9,910 nucleotides of DNA from Fidelibacterota bacterium TMED108 (GTDB taxonomy: Bacteria; Fidelibacterota; Marinisomatia; Marinisomatales; TCS55). Positions within the stretch are counted from its first letter, which is position 1; each line of letters opens with the position of its first letter. The DNA is taken from contig NHFJ01000004.1 of assembly GCA_002172545.1 (NCBI GenBank), positions 1-9,910 on the forward strand. The letters are read 5' to 3'. Made by a program: the position numbers and the translations under genes. Shown here one piece after another: positions 1 to 5,176 of this stretch. A model generated the notes under the pieces. It ran no database searches, was not told where the DNA came from, and saw only the letters and a list, made by a program, of their open reading frames with translations.

Positions 1-1
1 A

Positions 2-124
2 ACAATTTCGAGCAATCTTCTAGAAGGTAGTAATACGTCAATGCCCTTACAGTTGGTAATGCTTATTTCAAGTATAATGGCTTTTCTGTCTTTCTATTTT
101 TTATTGAATCAAGCAAATGAGTGA
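2..124 (+). CDS. C-terminal end of a membrane protein, possibly an MFS-type transporter (partial)
   Basis: An open frame enters from the left edge and stops at a TGA at 122-124, giving 40 residues. The last two thirds form one strongly hydrophobic stretch (roughly residues 15-35, rich in L, I, M, F), followed by a short polar tail ending NQANE. This fits a final transmembrane helix. The preceding Gly/Ser-containing segment followed by a P-L-Q-L start to the helix recalls the last helix of drug-resistance transporters of the major facilitator family, but 40 residues cannot settle the family. A 242-base non-coding gap separates it from the next gene. The membrane-protein call is fairly safe and the transporter call is a guess. 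Confidence 0.45.
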   Translation, partial: TISSNLLEGSNTSMPLQLVMLISSIMAFLSFYFLLNQANE

Positions 125-231
125 TTAATCTTAGAAAACTAAAAACTTGGATGAATATTATTTTCAAACAAACCCTTTGGTGCAAAACAGCCAGAAAAAA
201 TATTGCCTATTTTTTTAACTATAAGTAAATG

Positions 232-243
232 AAGGGTACCCTT
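232..243. repeat. 12-base perfect palindrome AAGGGTACCCTT
   Basis: The 12 bases read the same on both strands. No T run follows, so this is not a typical intrinsic terminator. It lies about 70 bases upstream of the predicted -35 element of the hydrolase promoter. It could be a binding site for a dimeric regulator, or chance. Confidence 0.35.
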
Positions 244-257
244 AGCTCTCAAAGTCA

Positions 258-279
258 GGAATTATTCCAAGTCCTGGAA
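258..279. repeat. Overlapping inverted repeats (GGAAT/ATTCC and TTCCA/TGGAA)
   Basis: GGAAT at 258-262 pairs with ATTCC at 264-268, and TTCCA at 265-269 pairs with TGGAA at 275-279. The two pairings share bases, so they are mutually exclusive. Arms of five bases are short. The region lies upstream of the predicted transcription start, so an operator is more plausible than an RNA switch for the downstream gene. Confidence 0.25.
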
Positions 280-310
280 CCATATTCATAGGATACATTA
301 ATAGACACTT

Positions 311-339
311 TTTCCAGATTTTCATAAGCTAATTATAAT
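311..339 (+). promoter_or_regulatory. Predicted sigma-70-type promoter for the hydrolase gene
   Basis: A perfect TATAAT at 334-339 lies 17 bases after TTTCCA at 311-316, which matches four of six bases of the TTGACA consensus. Transcription would start near 346 and give a leader of about 20 bases. That leader includes AAGGA at 350-354, followed 12 bases later by the ATG at 367. In AT-rich DNA a single TATAAT is weak evidence, but spacing and position relative to the gene both fit. Confidence 0.5.
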
Positions 340-366
340 TTATTCAATCAAGGAAATCTTTGAATA

Positions 367-1266
367 ATGGAACTTATAAAAAAAACAGAAACTCTAAATG
401 TTAATAATGTACCCATTATGGTGACACGTTTTTGGCCTAAAAACCTCTCTGGTAAGATACCAGGAATCACTTTAATTGGAGGATTTTCTACAACAATGGA
501 TGGTAAGTTGACACAATATGCTGAAGGATTTGCAAAATCAAATATGGTCTCTATCATTTTTGACTTTAAAAATTTTGGGTATAGTGGAGGAAAACCAAGG
601 CAATTTGTATCTATTCCATCTCAAATTGAAGATATAAATTCTGTTATCAAATATGCACTTAGTTGTTCTGATGCAAAAGTTAGTCAAATGGGTTTATGGG
701 GATCTTCTCTGGGAGGATCGCTAGCAATACGGATAGCCAGTTCAAATATTAATATAAAAGCAATAGTGGCCCAGTGTCCTTTAATTGATTTAAAACTGTT
801 CACTAAGATGACTTATAGTCATTTGAGTGAGAGCCAAATTGGTAATTTTCGGAGAATGCTGTTTTTGGATAACTTATTCAATAGGTTTCCATTTTTAAAA
901 AGAAAAATACCCATTATGGCCTCCAGAGGGATTTCAGCACTTCCTGACCCAGAATCCTATTTAATGAAAGATATTTCTGGACCTTCGTGGAGAGATGAAA
1001 TCCTATTAAAAACATTTACACATGGAAATATAAAATTAGCTGATCCAGCCGTTCATAAAGAGAAAATTGATATTCCAATGTTAATTCAAGTCGCGGAAAA
1101 TGATAAAACAGTATCTAACCAAGGTATTTATAATTTTGTTGAAAGGTATAAGTCTATGGTATCTTTAGAATTGGTTAATTGTGGGCACTTCAGCATTTAT
1201 TTCTCTCCTCACTTTGAAATATGTATAAAAAGTGCGATAAAGTTCTTTCACGAAAGGCTTATTTAG
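367..1266 (+). CDS. Alpha/beta hydrolase-fold protein
   Basis: A 299-residue protein with the full catalytic layout of an alpha/beta hydrolase. A glycine-containing loop (GGF, 38-40) sits in the usual place for the oxyanion hole. D-x-K-N-F-G-Y-S-G-G follows at 66-75, where the family often has D-x-R-G-x-G-x-S. The nucleophile elbow is G112-S-S-L-G116 with Ser114, the likely acid is Asp246 in AENDKTV, and the likely base is His274 in CGHFSIY. The insert between elbow and acid (about 140-230) would form the lid. There is no signal peptide, so the enzyme is probably cytoplasmic. The substrate cannot be told from sequence: esterase, dienelactone hydrolase-like or acyl-peptidase-like all remain possible. 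The gene has its own likely promoter, and a repeat-protein gene begins five bases after its stop. Confidence 0.8.
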   Translation: MELIKKTETLNVNNVPIMVTRFWPKNLSGKIPGITLIGGFSTTMDGKLTQYAEGFAKSNMVSIIFDFKNFGYSGGKPRQFVSIPSQIEDINSVIKYALSCSDAKVSQMGLWGSSLGGSLAIRIASSNINIKAIVAQCPLIDLKLFTKMTYSHLSESQIGNFRRMLFLDNLFNRFPFLKRKIPIMASRGISALPDPESYLMKDISGPSWRDEILLKTFTHGNIKLADPAVHKEKIDIPMLIQVAENDKTVSNQGIYNFVERYKSMVSLELVNCGHFSIYFSPHFEICIKSAIKFFHERLI

Positions 1267-1271
1267 CCAAC

Positions 1272-2039
1272 ATGTTTTTTTTGTTAAAAAAATCCGTAGT
1301 TCCTCCCAGACTTCTACGTTGTATTTTATATTTCTTTTTTGTCTTATCACTTTATTCAAATTGCTTTTCAGGGACATTTCCAATTGACTCACTTATCGAG
1401 AAAAAAGGTTTTTTTTATGAGGTGGAAACTGGGAAAAAGTTTTCGGGCACTGTGATCAGTTATTATAAGAATAGCCAGATAAAACATACTGGTTTGTTAA
1501 GGTTTGGAAGACTAGAAGGGGAGTGGAGGCATTACGAGGAAAATGGCCGATTATGGTTAATTGAAAACTATCAGGCTGGACAAAAACAGGGTGAGTGGCT
1601 TAGGTACCATATAAGCGGCCTCAAATGGAAATTCGGTCAGTACTCGCAGAATCAAAAAATTGGTATATGGAAGTTTTATTCAATTGATGGCGACCTCATT
1701 GGAAAAGGTGAATTTTTAAATGATAAAAAAAATGGAATTTGGGAAAAATACCATGAGTCTGGTGAAATCTGGGTTCAAGAATCTTTTCAAAACGATTTAA
1801 AGCATGGTATTTCAAGGTTTTATTACCCGGATGGAACATTAGGTAACTTAGAGACTTGGAAGTATGGTTTAAAGGAAGGAATTTGGAGTATGTTCTACCC
1901 TAGTGGATCACTTAGAAAAAAAGGAACTTTCAGCTCGGGGAAAAAAGTAGGTTTATGGAAAACATTTTCTAAGTCAGGAGATTTGCACTTAACAGAAGTG
2001 TGGGATAATGGACGTTTGCTTAGATCTGAAGATCCTTAA
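1272..2039 (+). CDS. Probably exported MORN-like repeat protein, eight 24-residue repeats
   Basis: Starting at the ATG at 1272 gives 255 residues. The frame also has an ATG at 1221, but that start overlaps the hydrolase gene by 46 bases and buries the export signal. From 1272 the protein opens with a basic segment (K6, K7, R13, R16), then a hydrophobic run of about 11 residues and C-F-S-G, which resembles a signal peptide. There is no good lipobox. Residues 58-249 are eight back-to-back repeats of exactly 24 residues with the pattern x-G-x-W-x-x-[YF]-x-x-x-G-x-L. This is the bacterial MORN_2/YwqK type of repeat, expected to fold as stacked beta hairpins. Proteins annotated as YwqK-family antitoxins share these repeats, but no toxin partner is visible here, so that function should not be assumed. 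No good ribosome-binding site precedes either start, and coupling to the hydrolase gene is possible. Confidence 0.75.
   Translation: MFFLLKKSVVPPRLLRCILYFFFVLSLYSNCFSGTFPIDSLIEKKGFFYEVETGKKFSGTVISYYKNSQIKHTGLLRFGRLEGEWRHYEENGRLWLIENYQAGQKQGEWLRYHISGLKWKFGQYSQNQKIGIWKFYSIDGDLIGKGEFLNDKKNGIWEKYHESGEIWVQESFQNDLKHGISRFYYPDGTLGNLETWKYGLKEGIWSMFYPSGSLRKKGTFSSGKKVGLWKTFSKSGDLHLTEVWDNGRLLRSEDP
1443..2018 (+). repeat. Eight tandem 72-base coding repeats (24-residue MORN-like units)
   Basis: The units begin at 1443, 1515, 1587, 1659, 1731, 1803, 1875 and 1947, each 72 bases, with no insertion or deletion between them. The key positions recur: Gly at 2, Trp at 4 in units 2-5, 7 and 8, an aromatic at 7 or 8, and Gly at 11 in units 2-8. 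DNA identity between units is low, so the array is old and held by protein constraint rather than recently duplicated. Unit 1 is the most divergent. Confidence 0.75.
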
Positions 2040-2088
2040 CCTCATAAGGAAGCCAGCCAAGATATATTAAACAATTTTAGTAGGTTAA

Positions 2089-3006
2089 ATGGAACATAAA
2101 ACATATCTTTTGAAAAACCCACTTTTTTTAGTGAGTCCAAACTCAGGAAAGTTAACAAAAAAGGAAAAATTAAGCCATGTTGAATCATGTTTTTCAAAAC
2201 TAAATTCCAAAATAGTGATACCAAAGAGTCCAAATGAAACTGAACGGATAAGTAGAGAAGCTTTTCAAAAAAATCGCCTGGTTGTAGCATGTGGTGGTGA
2301 TGGATTTGTTAATTTGGTCGCTAACCAAGCAATTAAAGAAAAAGGTACTATGTCAGTCTTACCTTTGGGTAGGGGTAATGATTTTGCAAAATCTATTGGA
2401 ATTCTAAGAACAGATGACTTAAAAAAAGCTTTTGAAAATCCTAGATTCATTTACAGTGGTTATCTAGAGTTATCCTTCAAAGATAAAAAAAGAGTGTGTT
2501 TGACCTCCGCCGGAATTGGCTTGCTCAGTGAGGCAGCTTTTAGGGCATCAAAAATGCCATTTTTACAAGGTAGCTTACTGTACGCACTTTCTGCCCTAGC
2601 ATGTTTCGTCAACTTAAAAACTCATATGTATGATATTGATTTTGGTAATAAGATTGGAATCAAAGAGCGTTTGGTAATCCTTGTAGCTGCTTGCAGGCCT
2701 TATGCTGGTGGGGGCATGCACATAGCTCCAGAAGCTGGCAAATACAAAAATAAGATGAACTTGCTATATGCTAGCAAGGTGTCAAGGTTAGAGGCGATAG
2801 GGTTACTAGAAAAAGTACTTGGCGGAAGACACCTGAATCATCCAAAAGTAAAAAATTCCCACTACAGTAACTGTAAGATTTCGACAACAGACAAAAATTT
2901 TTGGGCACCACTTGTCTATGGAGATGGTGAGCACTTAGGAAATTTACCGGTCAAAATAAGTGTAGGTAAAAGTGACCTAACCCTATTAATACCAAATTTA
3001 CCCTAG
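2089..3006 (+). CDS. Diacylglycerol/lipid kinase family protein (YegS/DgkB-type)
   Basis: A 305-residue protein of normal length for the bacterial lipid kinase family, which transfers phosphate from ATP to diacylglycerol or related lipids at the inner membrane face. An N-terminal PNSGK segment (17-21) is followed by the nucleotide-site motif GGDG at 69-72, then LPLGRGNDFA at 91-100. The C-terminal beta domain has AGIG (141-144), GGGMHIAPEA (207-216) and the catalytic Y-G-D-G-E at 277-281 with Asp279 and Glu281. The end (ISVGKSDLTLLIP) matches how the family usually ends, so the gene is complete. Two usual threonines are replaced: the one after GGDG is Phe73, and the one in GTGNDF is Arg95. 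The start lies 49 bases after the repeat-protein gene with only a weak purine-rich GTAGG upstream. Its stop codon abuts the dapA remnant. The exact lipid substrate is unknown. Confidence 0.8.
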   Translation: MEHKTYLLKNPLFLVSPNSGKLTKKEKLSHVESCFSKLNSKIVIPKSPNETERISREAFQKNRLVVACGGDGFVNLVANQAIKEKGTMSVLPLGRGNDFAKSIGILRTDDLKKAFENPRFIYSGYLELSFKDKKRVCLTSAGIGLLSEAAFRASKMPFLQGSLLYALSALACFVNLKTHMYDIDFGNKIGIKERLVILVAACRPYAGGGMHIAPEAGKYKNKMNLLYASKVSRLEAIGLLEKVLGGRHLNHPKVKNSHYSNCKISTTDKNFWAPLVYGDGEHLGNLPVKISVGKSDLTLLIPNLP

Positions 3007-3017
3007 GAATTCCAGTT

Positions 3018-3503
3018 ATGATTTATAATATTCCCCCTAGATCTGTTGTTGATATGTCATTAGAGGTAATGGCTGAACTATCTGAGCTTGAGAATATTAT
3101 AGGTGTTAAGGATGCAACAAGTGATCTTTCAAGAGTCGAAAAACAAAAAGAAAAATGTCGCAATGGATTTCTTCAATTTTCTGGAGAAGATATTACCGCT
3201 TATGAGTTTATGCTAAATGGTGGCAATGGTTGTATTTCAGTTACCGCTAATGTTTTGCCAAAACTTTGTTCGGAATTTCAGAATCTTTGCTTAGAAGGTA
3301 ATTTTGATGAAGCATTAAAAATTCACAAAAAACTTGAACCCATTCATAATGCTTTATTCATAGAAACTAGTCCCGCTCCAGTAAAATATGTTTTATCAAG
3401 AATGGGTCTTATTGAAGATGAGTTGAGATTGCCTTTGGTAAATATCAGGCAAGAAACAAAGGATATGTTAGATAAAGTTATTTCTGATCTGGATATGATC
3501 TGA
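3018..3503 (+). pseudogene. dapA: C-terminal half of dihydrodipicolinate synthase, N-terminal half missing
   Basis: The 161 residues from the ATG at 3018 match the second half of DapA, the lysine/diaminopimelate enzyme that condenses pyruvate with aspartate semialdehyde. Y-N-I-P-P-R (3-8) carries the catalytic Tyr and substrate-binding Arg. G-V-K-D-A-T holds the Schiff-base lysine at 31, and GGNGCISVTANV and the P-A-P-V-K segment follow. Full-length DapA is about 290 residues, so about 130 are missing, including the GTTGE motif and half of the TIM barrel. Codons just before the ATG still read L-G-I-P-V, as in DapA, back to about 3003. The frame meets a TGA at 2973, and the intervening bases are the end of the lipid kinase gene. 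AGGA at 3005-3008 could by chance act as a ribosome-binding site. Unlikely to be an active enzyme alone: a gene remnant, a split gene, or an assembly/cloning join. It ends in a one-base overlap with smpB. Confidence 0.75.
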
Positions 3504-3994
3504 TGTCCTCTAAATCGGGCGGTTCTAAAAAAAATAATAAAGGTGAAAAAATAATTGCTGATAACAGAAAGGCTAATTATTTATTCTCAATTGATGAAAT
3601 TTTTGAAGCCGGTATAGTTTTAAAGGGCTCTGAGGTGAAAAGCCTCAGGATGAACAGAGCAAATATAGCCGAGTCATATGCTTCAGAGGAGGGCGGTGAG
3701 ATTTTTCTTATAAATTCAAATATACCAGCCTATAAAAATGCTGTTTTCACAAATCATAAACCAAAAAGGAAAAGAAAATTATTACTCCATTCCAGAGAGG
3801 TTAATAAATTAAAAAATGCTTCTCAAAAGAAAGGAATGACAATAATCCCACTGAAACTTTTCTTTAATGAAAAAGGTATTGCAAAAATATCTATTGGTAT
3901 TGGAAAGGGTAAAAAGCTTCATGACAAAAGAGAGGACGAAAAAAGAAAAGACTGGGATAAACAAAAATCTAGACTACTAAAACATAATAGCTAA
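3503..3994 (+). CDS. smpB: SsrA (tmRNA)-binding protein SmpB
   Basis: A 163-residue SmpB, which binds tmRNA and brings it to stalled ribosomes for trans-translation. The hallmark sequence is present: IIADNRKA (17-24), EAGIVLKGSEVKSLR (35-49), N-x-A-x-I-A-E-S-Y (51-59), and K-P-K-R-x-R-K-L-L-L-H (86-96). KGMTIIPLKLFF (110-121) and the basic tail with GKGKKLHDKRE (134-144) follow. The tail is the part that enters the decoding site. The first 14 residues are a lysine- and serine-rich extension. The ATG overlaps the dapA TGA by one base (TGATG), which suggests translational coupling to the truncated gene. The stop overlaps the convergent glycosylase gene by four bases. The tmRNA gene itself is not in the window. 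Confidence 0.95.
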   Translation: MSSKSGGSKKNNKGEKIIADNRKANYLFSIDEIFEAGIVLKGSEVKSLRMNRANIAESYASEEGGEIFLINSNIPAYKNAVFTNHKPKRKRKLLLHSREVNKLKNASQKKGMTIIPLKLFFNEKGIAKISIGIGKGKKLHDKREDEKRKDWDKQKSRLLKHNS

Positions 3995-4635
3995 TTCTTA
4001 AGCGCTATTTTTGTTTCTCTAAAAATTTCATCAAACATATCTTGAGTTAGTCGCCTTGTATTGGTGTTGTATCTAGAACAATGATAGCTATCAATTAGGG
4101 TGATGTTCTGGTTTATTCTATGTTTATTTTTATGACCAAACTTGAAATCTTTTTGCTTAAAACCAAAGGACGAAACTATACTTTTATGCGATATTAAACC
4201 TAAGGCAATTATTAATTTTAAATTTTTATGTTCATTTATTGTTTTTTGAAGAAAGATTTCACAGTTTTTTATTTCACTTGTGTTTGGTAAATTCTTTGGC
4301 GGAACACATCTAACTGCATTTGTTATGCTGCAATTATCTAATTCTAAACTATCAAAACCATTTTCTTTATAAAAACCTCGAGAAAAACCAAATTTTTTGA
4401 GGGTACTAAAAAGTATTAAACCTGCATGATCACCTGTAAAGGGTCTTCCGGTTCTATTTGCCCCAGTTACACCTGGTGCTAAGCCAACAATTAAAAGTTC
4501 TGAATTATTATTAAGAATTGATGGAACTGGTGCATTGAACCAAGAAGGGTATTTTTTTCTATTCTCAATACGAAATTTTTTTAATCGACTACATCTTGAG
4601 CAGTTTCTACTTGGTTCTTTCAATTTATTACTCAT
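3991..4635 (-). CDS. Uracil-DNA glycosylase, family 5 type (iron-sulfur)
   Basis: A 214-residue enzyme predicted to remove uracil and related deaminated bases from DNA. Motif 1 is GLAPGVTGANRTGRPFTGD (51-69), the form seen in family 5 (UDGb) rather than family 4 enzymes. C-S-I-T-N-A-V-R-C-V-P-P (102-113) follows. The second catalytic loop is D-S-Y-H-C-S-R-Y-N-T-N-T (182-193), again the family 5 style. Cys12, Cys15, Cys110 and Cys125 are placed to hold the 4Fe-4S cluster. It is the only minus-strand gene here, converging with smpB by a four-base overlap and divergent from rpoZ. No ribosome-binding site precedes the ATG, and a possible promoter sits almost on the start. Family 4 is the alternative, but the GANRTGRPF and HCSRYN motifs argue against it. 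Confidence 0.9.
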   Translation of the reverse strand: MSNKLKEPSRNCSRCSRLKKFRIENRKKYPSWFNAPVPSILNNNSELLIVGLAPGVTGANRTGRPFTGDHAGLILFSTLKKFGFSRGFYKENGFDSLELDNCSITNAVRCVPPKNLPNTSEIKNCEIFLQKTINEHKNLKLIIALGLISHKSIVSSFGFKQKDFKFGHKNKHRINQNITLIDSYHCSRYNTNTRRLTQDMFDEIFRETKIALKN

Positions 4636-4751
4636 TAATTATTTTTATAAGTCTTTTTTAGTTATATTTTTCAATATTGTAATCTAATACTTGCATTTAA
4701 TTCAATGAAGGCATATTTAACTAAGTATATTTATTATTTGAGGTTTAACAA
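4636..4751. promoter_or_regulatory. Divergent promoter region between the glycosylase gene and rpoZ
   Basis: These 116 very AT-rich bases must drive both the minus-strand glycosylase gene and the rpoZ operon. For the minus strand, TTGAAA (complement of 4669-4674) and TATAAA (complement of 4644-4649) are 19 bases apart. For the plus strand, TTGCAT at 4691-4696 is a fair -35 but has only poor -10 partners (CATATT 4712-4717). TATATT at 4726-4731 is a better -10 without a good -35. The rpoZ ribosome-binding site GAGG (4740-4743) is clear. Exact promoter positions are uncertain. Confidence 0.45.
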
Positions 4752-5162
4752 ATGGCTCGTGTAACAGTTGAAGATTGTGTTGATAAAATAACTAGTAGGT
4801 TTGATTTAGTTCTTTTGGCCGCCCATAGATCACGTGAAATGGCAGAAGGTTCTGAAATTCTTGTTGACCGAGACAACGATAAAAATCCAATTGTAGCTCT
4901 AAGGGAGATTGCAGAAGAAAAATTAGTTCCTGAAGAATTAGAGGAATCAAAAGTTTTTAGTTTACAAACTCAGGTTGACGTTGATGAAGCAGATGAGGAT
5001 TATATCCCTCTTGTTCAGGATAATAGTAAGCCTTCAATATCTGCCTCAGATGATGAGGCTGAAGAAGTTGAAGTTGTTGAAGAACGAATGTCTGAAGAGG
5101 ATCTTCTTAAGGCTATGCAAGATAATATGATTGATAAAAAAAATAATAGACGTTCTTTTTAA
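4752..5162 (+). CDS. rpoZ: DNA-directed RNA polymerase omega subunit
   Basis: A 136-residue omega subunit, which binds the beta-prime subunit and helps assemble and stabilise RNA polymerase. The N-terminal core [20 protein letters not shown], followed by [10 protein letters not shown] (21-30), is the standard alphaproteobacterial form. [11 protein letters not shown] (45-55) follows. The remainder is a long acidic tail (about 74-115, rich in D and E), as often seen in Alphaproteobacteria. GAGG at 4740-4743 lies eight bases before the ATG and supports this start. It is the first gene of the seven-gene plus-strand operon, 14 bases before rsh. The rpoZ-rsh pairing is common in Proteobacteria, and in E. 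coli omega forms part of one ppGpp site on the polymerase. Confidence 0.95.
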   Translation: MARVTVEDCVDKITSRFDLVLLAAHRSREMAEGSEILVDRDNDKNPIVALREIAEEKLVPEELEESKVFSLQTQVDVDEADEDYIPLVQDNSKPSISASDDEAEEVEVVEERMSEEDLLKAMQDNMIDKKNNRRSF

Positions 5163-5176
5163 AATGAGAAATTTTT

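Larger units (their letters stand above)
125..366. other. Non-coding stretch with promoter and small palindromes
   Basis: This 242-base AT-rich stretch contains no convincing coding frame. It holds a perfect 12-base palindrome (232-243), two overlapping short inverted repeats (258-279), and a promoter-like -35/-10 pair just before the hydrolase gene. No tRNA-like fold was recognised. There is no hairpin followed by a T run, so no clear terminator for the upstream gene. Confidence 0.5.

Noticed and set aside
232..243. Palindrome as a terminator of the left-edge gene
   Set aside because: There is no loop of usual size and no T run after it.
348..557. Minus-strand open frame opposite the hydrolase gene start
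   Set aside because: It lies opposite a well-supported hydrolase gene and its promoter, has no recognisable motif and no ribosome-binding site.
1221..1271. Upstream ATG start for the repeat protein
   Set aside because: It would overlap the hydrolase gene by 46 bases, has no ribosome-binding site, and would put 17 polar residues ahead of the signal-like segment.
1165..1392. Minus-strand open frame across the hydrolase / repeat-protein boundary
   Set aside because: It is antisense to two supported genes and has no motif; it is best explained by AT-rich composition.
1272..2039. Toxin-antitoxin pair based on the YwqK-like repeats
   Set aside because: No toxin-like small gene is adjacent, and the protein appears to be exported, so the antitoxin label is unsupported here.
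2042..2450. Two minus-strand open frames opposite the lipid kinase gene
   Set aside because: Both mirror the coding sequence of a complete kinase with intact motifs; no family resemblance was seen.
2980..3020. Mobile element at the lipid kinase / dapA break
   Set aside because: No transposase, terminal inverted repeats or target duplication could be seen on either side of the break.
3960..4020. Bidirectional terminator between smpB and the glycosylase gene
   Set aside because: The two genes overlap by four bases and no GC-rich hairpin with a T run was found at their ends.
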